NCBI GenBank assembly: GCA_022827905.1
Contig: JAJEIQ010000057.1
Span: forward strand, 1-64,000
Direction: 5' to 3'
DNA: 64,000 nt
From: Pseudomonadales bacterium
GTDB lineage: Bacteria > Pseudomonadota > Gammaproteobacteria > Pseudomonadales > Azotimanducaceae
The notes beneath the pieces are model-generated. The model was not told the DNA's origin and did not search any database. It saw nothing but the letters and a program-made list of their open reading frames with translations. Shown piece by piece: positions 35,875 through 44,804 of this stretch (position 1 is the stretch's first letter; each line of letters opens with the position of its first letter). Made by a program: the position numbers and the translations under genes.

Positions 35875-36648
35875 GTGCCGCAATTCGACGGCAAGGTGGT
35901 GCTCGTCACCGGCGGCAGCCGCGGCATCGGGCGTGGCATCGTCAATGCCTTTCTCGACTGCGGCGCCCGGGCTTTCGCCTGCGCACGCAGCGCGCCCGCC
36001 GAGGCGGAAGCAGATGCCGAGTTCATTGAAGCCGACGTGCGCGACCCGGACCAAGTGCAACGCCTAGTCGACACCGTGCTCGACCAGGCAGGCCGGCTCG
36101 ATGTATTGGTCAACAATGCCGGCGGCAGCCCGGCGGCGGACGCCGCGACCGTCTCGCCGCGCTTCACCGAAGCCATCATCCGGCTGAATCTGCTCGCACC
36201 CTTGCTGGTCAGCCAGAAGGCCCATCCTGCCCTTAAAGCCGCCAAGGGCTCCATCATCAACATCGCCAGCGTCTCGGGCATCCGGCCATCGCCCGGCACA
36301 GTGGCCTACGGGGCAGCCAAGGCGGGCCTGCTGTCGGCCACTGCCTCCTTGGCCCAGGAATGGGGCCCCGAGGTGCGCGTCAACGCCATCGTCGCCGGCC
36401 TCATCAAGACCTCCGCCGAGGCCGCCGATGAGCACTACGGCGGCGAGCAGGGCCTCGCCGCCATCGAGGACAAGCTGCCGGCCAAACGCATGGGAACCGC
36501 CGAAGACATCGCCAATGCCTGCCTGTATCTGGCCTCCGACGCCGCCGCCTACGTCTCCGGCGCCTCCCTTGAAGTGTTCGGCGGCGGCGAGCCGCCGAGC
36601 TTTCTGACCATCGCCCAAGACGCGCTTCGCCATCGGCGAGGTGATTAA
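35875..36648 (+). CDS. Short-chain dehydrogenase/reductase
   Basis: 257 residues from GTG 35875, with GAGAGG upstream. VLVTGGSRGIGRGI, NNAGG, the Ser in NIASVSG and YGAAKAG are intact. It is divergent from the steroid operon and may supply a hydroxysteroid or hydroxyacyl-CoA oxidation. A longer in-frame start at 35776 exists but lacks a ribosome site. An out-of-frame ATG at 35808 has a strong AAGGAG; it may be a short leader peptide. Confidence 0.87.
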   Translation: MPQFDGKVVLVTGGSRGIGRGIVNAFLDCGARAFACARSAPAEAEADAEFIEADVRDPDQVQRLVDTVLDQAGRLDVLVNNAGGSPAADAATVSPRFTEAIIRLNLLAPLLVSQKAHPALKAAKGSIINIASVSGIRPSPGTVAYGAAKAGLLSATASLAQEWGPEVRVNAIVAGLIKTSAEAADEHYGGEQGLAAIEDKLPAKRMGTAEDIANACLYLASDAAAYVSGASLEVFGGGEPPSFLTIAQDALRHRRGD

Positions 36649-36660
36649 ACTGCTGTCCGC

Positions 36661-37140
36661 TCAGGCTTTCGCGTTGGGATCGATGATGCGGCCCCAGCGG
36701 TAGTCGTACTTCAGGTTTTTCACGGCGAGCGCCGTTTCTGCGTGGCGCACGCCGGCCAGCGGCATGATTTCGTCGTTGACCAAGCGCACCAACTCCGCGC
36801 CGTCCTCCACGACGGTGATCGCCAGGATGTCGTAGCGGCCCAATATGGTGGCGGCGAAGCGGACGAAGGGCAGGCGGGCGATGGCTTGGGCGGTCTCGGC
36901 GATGCGATGCAGGTCGGCGCGCACGCCGATGTAGGCCATGACGGGCGCGCCCGGTCCGGAGAAGCGGGTCACCGCGGTGATCTTGATCATCCCGCGGTCC
37001 TGCAAGCGCTTGATGCGTCCGCGCACCGTGCCTTCCGCGAGCCCGAGGGCCTGGGCGACCTCCCGGTTGCTCATCCGGGCGTCCTCGGAAAGATAGGCGA
37101 GTATGCGGCGGTCCACATCATGGAGTCTGTGCTGGGTCAT
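36661..37140 (-). CDS. Lrp/AsnC family transcriptional regulator (second of a pair)
   Basis: 159 residues. N-terminal winged helix (DVDRRILAYLSEDARMSNREVAQALG, split here as DRRILAYLSED and SNREVAQALGL) and a C-terminal ligand-binding RAM domain with FAATILGRYDILAI. It overlaps the next upstream regulator by 4 bases, so both are made together and may form hetero-oligomers. It faces the SDR gene convergently. Confidence 0.9.
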   Translation of the reverse strand: MTQHRLHDVDRRILAYLSEDARMSNREVAQALGLAEGTVRGRIKRLQDRGMIKITAVTRFSGPGAPVMAYIGVRADLHRIAETAQAIARLPFVRFAATILGRYDILAITVVEDGAELVRLVNDEIMPLAGVRHAETALAVKNLKYDYRWGRIIDPNAKA

Positions 37141-37601
37141 AGCTGGGGCACGAATTCCGATTGATACTTGTACACCTCGACGGTGAGCGCCGGCGTCAAG
37201 CGGCCAATGCCGTCCACTTGGGACACCTCTTCGTGCAGGAAGGTCGCGAGTTGCTCGAAGGATTGGGCGGCCACCAGGATCTCCAAGTCGTTGGGGCCCG
37301 TGGTGAGGTTGACGGAAAACACTTCGGGCAATTCCGCCAGCGCCCGGCCAACGGCCTCGGCATTGCGGTTTTCCACCTCGATGCCGATGGCCAGCAGCAG
37401 ATCGAAGCCCGCCGCCGCGAAGTCAGTGACCGCCACCACCCGCATGAATCCGGCTTGCTCCATGCCGCGGATGCGTTTGCGCACGGTTGAGGACGATGAA
37501 TCCAACGCCGTGGCGATGTCCCGAGCGGACATGCGGCCATCCTCGCGCAACAGAGCGATGATGCCCTCGTCGAGCTCGTCGGGCATGTACGGCATTTTCA
37601 A
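37137..37601 (-). CDS. Lrp/AsnC family transcriptional regulator (first of a pair)
   Basis: 154 residues (a start at the second Met, 37595, is also possible). Winged helix DEGIIALLREDGRMSARDI with SSSTVRKRIRGME as recognition helix, then RAM domain with VNLTTGPNDLEILV. Divergent from the SnoaL-like gene across about 70 bases. The two regulators are only distantly alike, so this is not a recent duplication. Confidence 0.9.
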   Translation of the reverse strand: MKMPYMPDELDEGIIALLREDGRMSARDIATALDSSSSTVRKRIRGMEQAGFMRVVAVTDFAAAGFDLLLAIGIEVENRNAEAVGRALAELPEVFSVNLTTGPNDLEILVAAQSFEQLATFLHEEVSQVDGIGRLTPALTVEVYKYQSEFVPQL

Positions 37602-37671
37602 GCCTCCCCCACAGGGCAGTAGTCCCGCGCCGATGCTAACCTAGGAGCCTGTGCCGGAGAAGGAGCACGAT

Positions 37672-38295
37672 GTGACGGTTTCCTTGGAGCAACGACTGGA
37701 TCGATTGGAGGCGATCGAGGAGATTCGCCAACTGGTCGCCAAGTACGCGCTGTCGCTGGATATGCGCGACCTCGACGCCCACGTCAATCTATTCGCGCCC
37801 GACATCCGGGTGGGCCGGGGCCGGATCGGGCGCAGCCATCTGAAGCGCTGGCTGGACGACACCCTGCGCCTGCAGTTCACCGGCACCTCGCACCACACTG
37901 GCAACCACATCATCGAATTCGACGATGCCGACCACGCCCACGGCGCGCTGTACTCCAAGAACGAGCACGAGACCGACGGCGAGTGGGTCATCATGCAGAT
38001 GCTCTACTGGGACGACTACGAGCGCATCGACGGCCAGTGGCTGTTCCGCCGCCGCCTGCCCTGCTACTGGTACGCCACTGACCTCAACAAGCCACCCATC
38101 GGCGAACGCAAGATGCGCTGGCCGGGACGCGCGCCCTACGAGGGCGCGTTCCACGACCTGTTCCCCTCCTGGGAGGCCTTCTGGAAGCATCCGCCCACCG
38201 AAGACGAACCCGAGGTGGCGGCCCCGGCACCCCTCGACGAGTTCCTGCGCACCATCCGCCGCGGCGCACCGGACCCGCGCATTCGGGTTCGCTGA
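37672..38295 (+). CDS. SnoaL-like/NTF2 superfamily protein
   Basis: 207 residues from GTG 37672, with AAGGAG 7 bases upstream; an upstream GTG at 37651 is less well placed. Begins EQRLDRLEAIEEIRQLVAKY, the opening helix of SnoaL-4-type NTF2 folds, then a polar pocket HHTGNHIIEF. Family members are isomerases, hydratases or have no known reaction. Near a steroid operon a ring isomerase or dehydratase role is possible. Confidence 0.8.
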   Translation: MTVSLEQRLDRLEAIEEIRQLVAKYALSLDMRDLDAHVNLFAPDIRVGRGRIGRSHLKRWLDDTLRLQFTGTSHHTGNHIIEFDDADHAHGALYSKNEHETDGEWVIMQMLYWDDYERIDGQWLFRRRLPCYWYATDLNKPPIGERKMRWPGRAPYEGAFHDLFPSWEAFWKHPPTEDEPEVAAPAPLDEFLRTIRRGAPDPRIRVR

Positions 38296-38359
38296 GAACG
38301 CTGGCCCGAATTGAGTTAGGCTTGACAAGGCTCCCATAGAGCGGAGCTAACCGGTCCCC

Positions 38360-39919
38360 ATGGAATGCGCCATGACCAAACGCAAGCTGCCCATCGGCAT
38401 TCAGACCTTCCGCACGATTCGCGAGGGCGGCTACTACTATGTGGACAAGACGGGCTTTATCCAGCGGCTCGTCGATGAGGGCAGCCACTACTTTCTGTCA
38501 CGTCCCCGTCGATTTGGCAAAAGCCTGTTCCTGGATACCCTGAAAGAGCTATTCCAAGGCAGCGAGGCGCTGTTTGAAGGCTTGGACATCCACAGCCACT
38601 GGGACTGGTCGGTCCGCCATCCCGTGGTGCGGCTGAGCTTTGGCGGCGGCAACTTCACGGAACCCGGGCAGGTCAGCAAAGAGGCCTTGGCCCAGTTGGA
38701 GATGATCGCCGAGGACGCCGGCGTGCCCGTGCGCTACGACACCGCGCCATCGCGCTTTCGGCACCTGCTGCGCACGCTTCATCAGCATGCTGGGCAACGA
38801 GTCGCCGTGCTGGTGGACGAATACGACAAACCGATGCTGGACGCGCTGGAAGCGCCGGACCAAGCGCGCGCCAACCGTGACACCCTACGGGCGCTCTACG
38901 CCACCATCAAGGACTGCGACGAGCACATCCGGTTCACGTTTCTGACCGGCGTGAGCCAGTTCTCCAAGGTGAGCGTCTTCTCCGGCCTGAACAACCTCAC
39001 CGACCTGACCTTGGACCCGCCCTACTCCGCCATCTGCGGCTACACAGATGGGGATCTAGACCAAGTGTTCGGGCCGGAACTGCCCGGCTTAGACCGCGGC
39101 GCGGTCCGCGATTGGTACAACGGCTACAACTGGCTGGGCGAAGAGCGAGTGTACAACCCCTTCGACATCCTTCAACTCTTCCGCAGCCGGCGGTTCAAGG
39201 CCTACTGGTTCGAGACCGGAACGCCAGCGTTCCTGGTTGACACTCTGCTCAAACGCGGCGTGGCCTCCCCCGTTCTCGACGGTTTGGTCAGCACACAAGA
39301 CCTGCTATCTGCCTTCGACGTGGACAACATCGGCACGGAAGCGCTCCTTTTCCAGACCGGCTACCTAACCATAGCGGACACGGAAGACCGGCTCGGCGAT
39401 ACCTTGCTCCGCCTAGGCTACCCAAACCGCGAAGTGCGCCAAAGCCTGAACCAAAGCCTGATGTCCAGCTTGCTGCCCCAGGACTCGCGCAGCCTGGATG
39501 AGAGCATCGAGCTGGTCAAACGACTCACCAGCAACGACTTCATCGGGCTTGAGGCTTCAATCCGCACCCTGTTCGCCAGCATTCCCTACAACTGGCACGT
39601 GAGGAATGACATCGCGAACTACGAGGGCTACTACGCCAGCGTGTTTTACTCACACTTCGCCGCAACAGGCTTGGACATTCGGGTGGAGGACGCCAGCAGC
39701 AGCGGTCGAGTGGACATGTGCGTGCGCTCCAACGGCAACATCTATCTCTTCGAGTTCAAGGTCGTGGAACTCGCCCCCGAAGGCACCGCCATGGCGCAAC
39801 TTAAGGAAAGGGGGTACGCCGACAAGTACCGCGCCGTGAACCAGCCGGTGCACCTGATCGCTGTTGAGTTCAGCCGCGAGCAGCGCAACTTGGTTTCGTT
39901 TGCGGTGGAGGAAGCATAA
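38360..39919 (+). CDS. AAA-ATPase with C-terminal PD-(D/E)XK nuclease-like domain
   Basis: 519 residues (508 or so if the Met at 38372 is used, 515 from it). N-terminal predicted AAA-ATPase domain: YYVDKTGFIQRL, the ATP-loop SRPRRFGKSLFLDTL, Walker B VLVDEYDKPML. The C-terminal part holds a nuclease-like core, GRVDMCVR and IYLFEFKVVE, with the Asp and Glu-x-Lys of the PD-(D/E)XK fold. This family is common as scattered multi-copy genes in Bacteroidetes and symbionts; its role is unknown. It is unrelated to its neighbours, so it may have been acquired horizontally. Confidence 0.88.
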   Translation: MECAMTKRKLPIGIQTFRTIREGGYYYVDKTGFIQRLVDEGSHYFLSRPRRFGKSLFLDTLKELFQGSEALFEGLDIHSHWDWSVRHPVVRLSFGGGNFTEPGQVSKEALAQLEMIAEDAGVPVRYDTAPSRFRHLLRTLHQHAGQRVAVLVDEYDKPMLDALEAPDQARANRDTLRALYATIKDCDEHIRFTFLTGVSQFSKVSVFSGLNNLTDLTLDPPYSAICGYTDGDLDQVFGPELPGLDRGAVRDWYNGYNWLGEERVYNPFDILQLFRSRRFKAYWFETGTPAFLVDTLLKRGVASPVLDGLVSTQDLLSAFDVDNIGTEALLFQTGYLTIADTEDRLGDTLLRLGYPNREVRQSLNQSLMSSLLPQDSRSLDESIELVKRLTSNDFIGLEASIRTLFASIPYNWHVRNDIANYEGYYASVFYSHFAATGLDIRVEDASSSGRVDMCVRSNGNIYLFEFKVVELAPEGTAMAQLKERGYADKYRAVNQPVHLIAVEFSREQRNLVSFAVEEA

Positions 39920-39952
39920 GATCGCTCTCATCAACCAGACATCGGAGATCGC

Positions 39953-40825
39953 ATGAAAGTCGGACTCGCCTTCGCCAGCAGCATTGGCATCGACGGCAAC
40001 GGGGCGCTGGAGATTTGCCGCCGTGCCGAGACCACGGGCTTTGAATCCGTCTGGGGTGGCGAACACGTCATCCTGCCGGATGAGATTGCCTCGAAGTACC
40101 CCTACTCCGCCGATGGCAAGATTCCCGCAGAGCCCGACACGCCGATCCCCGATCCGCTCATCTGGCTGGCCTTCGCCGCCGCGGCGGCGCCGACGCTGCG
40201 GCTGGGCACCTGCATTCTCATCGTGCCGCAGCGCAATCCGCTGGTGCTGGCCAAGGAGCTGGCGACACTCGATCAACTGTCGGGCGGCCGGGTGGAACTC
40301 GGTCTGGGCGTTGGCTGGCTGAAGGAGGAGTTCGAGGCGCTTGGCGTTCCCTGGGAGCGGCGCGGCGCCCGCAACGATGAGTACATCGCCGCCATGCGGG
40401 CGCTCTGGGCAGGGCCGCATGCGGAGTTTCACGGCGAATTCGTGGACTTCGCCCCCGCCACCTGCAGCCCGCGGCCGGTCAACGGCAACATTCCGGTGCA
40501 TGTGGGCGGCGACACGGAGGCCGCCATCCGCCGCGCCGCGCGCATCGCCGACGGCTACTTCCCCGGCGAAGGCGACCCCGAACGCCTCGGCGCCCTGATC
40601 GGCCGCGTGCGCAACGCCGCTGAGCAGGCGGGCCGGGATCCGGACAGCATGGAGATCAGCGCCATATTCGGCGCCCAAATGGCCGATCCGGTTCGCGGCG
40701 TCGAGCAGATGGCGGAGCTTGGCGTCGGCCGCATCATGGTGCCGGCGTTCTTCTTCGCTGGCCCCGGCGGCCTAGACCGCTTGAGCGAGTTCGGCGAACG
40801 CATCACGTCCGCGATCGCGGAATGA
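39953..40825 (+). CDS. Luciferase-like (LLM class) oxidoreductase
   Basis: 290 residues. Flavin or F420-dependent TIM barrel: ESVWGGEHVILPDEI, LRLGTCILIVPQRNPLVLAKELATLD (seen in two parts), GRVELGLGVGWLKEEFEALG and GGDTEAAIRRAARIADGY match the TIGR03619-type subgroup. The reaction is not predictable. Its 3' end overlaps the convergent rmlD by 23 bases. Confidence 0.87.
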   Translation: MKVGLAFASSIGIDGNGALEICRRAETTGFESVWGGEHVILPDEIASKYPYSADGKIPAEPDTPIPDPLIWLAFAAAAAPTLRLGTCILIVPQRNPLVLAKELATLDQLSGGRVELGLGVGWLKEEFEALGVPWERRGARNDEYIAAMRALWAGPHAEFHGEFVDFAPATCSPRPVNGNIPVHVGGDTEAAIRRAARIADGYFPGEGDPERLGALIGRVRNAAEQAGRDPDSMEISAIFGAQMADPVRGVEQMAELGVGRIMVPAFFFAGPGGLDRLSEFGERITSAIAE

Positions 40826-41690
40826 GGGCGGCAAGCACCTTCTCCAATTCCGTGCGCCAGTCTGCGGGGCCGATGCCGTAGTGGCGCTGCAGACGGGCGC
40901 CGTTGAGCAGGGAGTTCGGCGGGCGGGCTGCACGGGTGGGGTACTCGGCGGTCGGGATGGGGATGAGTTTAGGCATTGCGCCCCGATTCTCCCGCTCCGC
41001 CAGTCCGGCAAAGATGGTGGCGGCGAAGCCGTGCCAGGTGGTTGGGGGTTCGCAACCGAAGTGATAAAGGCCAAAACGCGGCGTGGTGGCCATGCGTTCG
41101 AGGATGCGCCATAGGACGGCGGCGATGCTGCGGGCGGCGGTGGGCGCGCCCCGTTGGTCGTTGACCACTCTGAGTTCATGGCGGTCAATCAAGTTCAGCA
41201 TGGTCTTGACGAAGTTGCCACCCGTGGCGCTGAACACCCATGCGACACGCAGTATCAGGTGGGCATCCAGAACTTCCGCCACCGCCTGTTCGCCCGCCAG
41301 CTTGCTGCGGCCGTAGGCGTTAATCGGCGCGGCGGGGTCGGATTCCGCATAGGGCCCGCGCTTTGCGCCATCAAAGACGTAGTCCGTGGAAATATGCAAC
41401 AACGGGCAACCGTTGGCGACACACGCCTTGGCGATGTGACGCGCGCCCTCGGCGTTGACGGCAAACGCCGCCTCGGACTCGTCCTCAGCCTGATCCACCC
41501 TCGTGTAGGCGGCCGCGTTAATCACGGCATCCGGACGATAGTCAGCGAAAGCGGCGGCCACGCTGCGGCCATCGCTGACATCAAGCTGCGCCGATGGGGG
41601 CGCATGAACCAACACCGCCGGCGGCGCGAGCGCTTGGACGGCAGTGCCGACTTGGCCGCTGCCGCCGGTGATAAGAATGCGCTTAAACAG
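40803..41690 (-). CDS. rmlD: dTDP-4-dehydrorhamnose reductase, CTG start
   Basis: 295 residues if started at CTG 41690. The NAD(P)-binding GGSGQVG at about residues 8-14 lies upstream of the first ATG (41615), so the true start must be further up; an in-frame TAA (rmlC stop) lies directly before GTT-CTG, leaving CTG 41690 or ATT 41678. YGRSKLAGEQ holds the catalytic Tyr and Lys. Last step of dTDP-L-rhamnose synthesis. The gene follows rmlC by 3 bases. Confidence 0.9.
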   Translation of the reverse strand: MFKRILITGGSGQVGTAVQALAPPAVLVHAPPSAQLDVSDGRSVAAAFADYRPDAVINAAAYTRVDQAEDESEAAFAVNAEGARHIAKACVANGCPLLHISTDYVFDGAKRGPYAESDPAAPINAYGRSKLAGEQAVAEVLDAHLILRVAWVFSATGGNFVKTMLNLIDRHELRVVNDQRGAPTAARSIAAVLWRILERMATTPRFGLYHFGCEPPTTWHGFAATIFAGLAERENRGAMPKLIPIPTAEYPTRAARPPNSLLNGARLQRHYGIGPADWRTELEKVLAALIPRSRT

Positions 41691-41693
41691 AAC

Positions 41694-42233
41694 TTAGCCC
41701 TGCAAGTAGTCGCGCAGGCTGGGGTTGCGCGCATCACGGGGGGACAGGATGGGGTCCGCGATCGGCCATTCGATGGCCAGTTCGGCATCGTTCCAAATCA
41801 CCCCCGCCTCGTCCTCGGGATGATGGAAGTCCGTGCACTTGTACAGAAGGTCCGCCGAGGCCGAGAACACGCAAAAGCCATGGGCGTAGCCCGGCGGGAT
41901 GTACAGCTGCCGGTGATTGACGGCATTCAGCTCGACCCCCACCCACTGCCGAAAGGTCGGTGAGACGGGATTGATGTCCGCCGCCACATCCCATACCGCG
42001 CCGCTGACGACGCTCACCAGCTTGCCTTGGGGATGGCGCTGCTGAAAGTGCAGGCCGCGCAGCACGCCGCGCTTGGAGTGGGAGTGGTTGTCCTGCACGA
42101 AGTCCAGGTCGAGCCCCGCCAGCTTGGCGTATCGGCGGCGGTGATGGCGCTCCACGAAGAACCCCCGCTCGTCGCGATGCACGTCGGGCTCAATGATCAG
42201 CACGCCGGGCAACCTGGTCTGATGGACCTCCAT
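41694..42233 (-). CDS. rmlC: dTDP-4-dehydrorhamnose 3,5-epimerase
   Basis: 179 residues from ATG 42233, which shares a TGATG with the rmlB stop. RmlC motifs: ERGFFVERHHRRRYA, FVQDNHSHSKRGVLRGLHFQ (catalytic His), and YIPPGYAHGFCV. Cupin fold. Second of three contiguous rhamnose genes; no rmlA lies in the window, so nucleotide-sugar supply comes from elsewhere. Confidence 0.95.
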   Translation of the reverse strand: MEVHQTRLPGVLIIEPDVHRDERGFFVERHHRRRYAKLAGLDLDFVQDNHSHSKRGVLRGLHFQQRHPQGKLVSVVSGAVWDVAADINPVSPTFRQWVGVELNAVNHRQLYIPPGYAHGFCVFSASADLLYKCTDFHHPEDEAGVIWNDAELAIEWPIADPILSPRDARNPSLRDYLQG

Positions 42234-43255
42234 CACCCTACTCCCCTGGCGTTGGTGGCCGCCCACCAGTCCTTGTGATCCAGATACCAGGCGACGGTTT
42301 GGCGGACCCCGTCCGCGAAGCTGGTCTGGGGCCGCCAGCCGAGTTCTTCGCGAATGCGGCTGCCGTCGATCGCATAGCGGCGGTCATGGCCGGGCCTGTC
42401 CTTGACGAATTCGATCAGCCCGAGCAAATCGTCTTGACCGGTGCCGGTTTGTTCGGCCACCGCCGTCAGAACTTCGGTGGCGACTTCAAGATTGGTCTTT
42501 TCGCAGCCGCCGCCAATGTTGTAGGTGCGGCCCAAGGCGCCACTCTCGAGCACCGCCTCCAAGCCCGCAACGTGGTCATCAACGTACAGCCAATCCCGAA
42601 CCTGCTGGCCGTCGCCGTACAATGGCACCCGCGCGCCGCGCAGAGCGGCCAGGATGATGACTGGAATGAGCTTTTCCGGAAACTGATACGGCCCGTAGTT
42701 GTTGGAGCAGTTGGTGACCACGGCCGGCAGGCCATAGGTCGCCCGCCATGCCCGGACCAGGTGGTCGGAGGCCGCCTTGGAAGCCGAATAGGGGGAGTTG
42801 GGGCGGTATGGGCTGCTCTCCGAAAAAGCGCCTTCAGCACCCAACGTGCCGTAAACCTCGTCGGTGGAAACGTGAAGAAGGCGGCAGGCCTCGTCGCCAA
42901 CCCGGTCGGCGTTGTATGCCTTGACGGCCTCCAACAACGCGCAGGTGCCAAGGATGTTGGTGCGGATGAAGTCGGCCGGCCCGTCGATGGAGCGGTCCAC
43001 ATGGGACTCTGCCGCCAAGTGCATGAGGGCGTCCGGGCCGAAGTCGAACAAGAGCCCGCGCAGCCGCTCGGCGTCGCAAATGTCCACCACCTCAAGGCGA
43101 TGGTTGGCGCACCCGGCCACTGCTTCGAGATTGGCCCGGTTGCCGGCGTAGGTGAGCTTGTCGATGGTGAGCACCTCATCGCCCCGCACCCCGGCCAGAT
43201 GGCGCACCAAGGCCGAACCGATGAAGCCGGCGCCGCCGGTAACGATGATTTTCAT
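42233..43255 (-). CDS. rmlB: dTDP-glucose 4,6-dehydratase
   Basis: 340 residues. NAD-binding VTGGAGFIGSALVRHL, the VSTDEVYG motif with the catalytic Asp-Glu, YSASKAASDHLV with the catalytic Tyr and Lys, and NNYGPYQFPEKLIP. First gene of the rmlB-rmlC-rmlD unit; the product rhamnose feeds surface polysaccharide or glycosylation. Confidence 0.96.
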   Translation of the reverse strand: MKIIVTGGAGFIGSALVRHLAGVRGDEVLTIDKLTYAGNRANLEAVAGCANHRLEVVDICDAERLRGLLFDFGPDALMHLAAESHVDRSIDGPADFIRTNILGTCALLEAVKAYNADRVGDEACRLLHVSTDEVYGTLGAEGAFSESSPYRPNSPYSASKAASDHLVRAWRATYGLPAVVTNCSNNYGPYQFPEKLIPVIILAALRGARVPLYGDGQQVRDWLYVDDHVAGLEAVLESGALGRTYNIGGGCEKTNLEVATEVLTAVAEQTGTGQDDLLGLIEFVKDRPGHDRRYAIDGSRIREELGWRPQTSFADGVRQTVAWYLDHKDWWAATNARGVG

Positions 43256-43369
43256 GGCGCCGCCTATCCGCTGCCCAGATTAGTGCCGAAACATCGAGAA
43301 CGCACCCAAGGAAAAATGCTATCGTCAATCCACGTTGGCAACAACAACTTGCGAACCCTACCAGGATCC

Positions 43370-44125
43370 CTATCCCAGCAACGCCTGCCCGCCATCCACG
43401 GCGATGCTCTGTCCGGTCACGTAGCGGGACCCTGCACTACAAAGCTGGACCACGAAACGCCCGATGTCCTCTTCACACTCACCTACCCGCCGTTGCGGGA
43501 TGGTGCGCTGAAAGGCCTCCGCTTCCTGCGGATTGCTCTCCATCCACCAGACCAATCCCGGGGACTTGGCATGGGGCAGAATGACGTTGGCTCGAATTCC
43601 GTCCGGACCCCACTCACAGGCAGCGGCGCGGGTCAGTGACCGGATGGCCTCCTTCACCGCCGCGTATGCGCCGTATCCGGACATGTCCCAGCGTTTGGCT
43701 GCGGTACTGGCTAGGTTGACTATGCAGCCATCGCCCTTGAGATGGGGGTAGGCGAGCTTCATGAGCCGCAGCGTCGCAAGCGGCCCGGACTCGAAACCCG
43801 CAGTGAATGACTCATCCGACACCTGCTGCAGGGTGCCCAATGGCACTTCCTGGGCATTGTTGACCAGGATGTTCAGCCCACCGAACGCTTGCACGCAAGC
43901 TTCCACGGCATGGGCCAGATGGGCGGGCTCCTTGACATCGCAGCGCACTGCAACCGCCTCGCCGCCGCGCGCCTCGATTTCGGCAACGGTGTGCTCGAGC
44001 TTGACCACCGTTCGCCCTGCCGCGGCGACGCGAACGCCCGCCTGCGCCAGCGCCAACGCTATCCCTTGGCCGATGCCCTGTCCGGCACCGGTGATCAGTG
44101 CGGTTTTTCCTTGAAGTTCGTCCAT
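43370..44125 (-). CDS. Short-chain dehydrogenase/reductase
   Basis: 251 residues from ATG 44125 with AAGAGG upstream. LITGAGQGIGQGIALAL, NNAQ, Ser in NLASTAAK and YGAYAAVKEA are present; the active-site Tyr is in GAYAAVK. The loop near the C-terminus (PGLVWWMESNPQEAEAF) suggests a large hydrophobic substrate. Stands alone, opposite to the next genes. Confidence 0.87.
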   Translation of the reverse strand: MDELQGKTALITGAGQGIGQGIALALAQAGVRVAAAGRTVVKLEHTVAEIEARGGEAVAVRCDVKEPAHLAHAVEACVQAFGGLNILVNNAQEVPLGTLQQVSDESFTAGFESGPLATLRLMKLAYPHLKGDGCIVNLASTAAKRWDMSGYGAYAAVKEAIRSLTRAAACEWGPDGIRANVILPHAKSPGLVWWMESNPQEAEAFQRTIPQRRVGECEEDIGRFVVQLCSAGSRYVTGQSIAVDGGQALLG

Positions 44126-44396
44126 GTTGTTCCTCTTACTCACCAAATCCGCCAGCCGTGGCGGGCGGTATGGCCCCCGCCCCGTAGTGGGTGATTTTAT
44201 CCTTGGACAGTTCGTAGATGCTGCCGTGGGGTGTTGGCTCCATGGAATTTCCGGAATGGGGTTCCCCCGCACCGAGCGGCTTGGCGCACTGGGGCACGCC
44301 AAGGGTTTCTTGCAAACCATCAACTTGTCAATGCCAGCTCGAAGGCACTAGTCTGGTAGTGTCCCGGAAACTGGAGAAACTTCCCGAGCGGCCATC

Positions 44397-44784
44397 ATGA
44401 TTCTTAATCTGGGAACAGGAGAGTCCATGAACCCAGCGCTAGTCGGCGGCAAGGGTGCGAGTCTTGGCAGGTTGATCGGCACCGGCTTTCCAGTGCCCAA
44501 TTGCGGTGGTGGTCCAGATTATGATGTGCTGCGCTTGGGCGACAAGGCGCTGACCATCCGCCTCAAGTGACGCGCCGGAGGGCGGCACGGTGCAGGAGCC
44601 CACTGATCCAGCTCTTCGCCAGCGCCTGACACTGACCGACCGGCAACTCAAGGAACTCTCGGCGTTGGGCATGAGTGTGACGAACTACTACAACGGGGTG
44701 CCGCAGGACGTGGAATGGGCACTATCGGGAGGGCGCTTCCAATTGCTCCAGTCCCGCCCCGTGACCGGCGTGGATTTTCTCTGA
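44397..44784 (+). pseudogene. Remnant of a PEP-utilising enzyme (PEP synthase/rifampicin phosphotransferase-like)
   Basis: Two fragments in different frames. The first (44397-44570) contains ALVGGKGASLGRLIGTGFPVP, the start of a PEP-synthase-type ATP-grasp domain, and ends at TGA. The second (about 44590-44784) reads GVPQDVEWALSGGRFQLLQSRPVTG, the end of the same domain. Several hundred intervening residues are missing, so an internal deletion and a frameshift have removed the gene. It abuts the following SDR gene. Confidence 0.75.
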
Positions 44785-44804
44785 TAGGAATACTTGGTGA
44801 GATC

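Noticed and set aside
36661-37601. Sirohaem decarboxylase pair (NirD/AhbA-like)
   Set aside because: Both proteins keep normal winged-helix and RAM motifs of transcriptional Lrp/AsnC members, and no haem d1 genes are nearby.
40803-41615. rmlD starting at ATG 41615
   Set aside because: This start would remove the NAD(P)-binding glycine motif that is clearly encoded upstream.
44126-44396. Insertion sequence end (TAGTGTCCCGGAAACT-like text near 44356)
   Set aside because: No matching inverted repeat or transposase remnant was found in the window.
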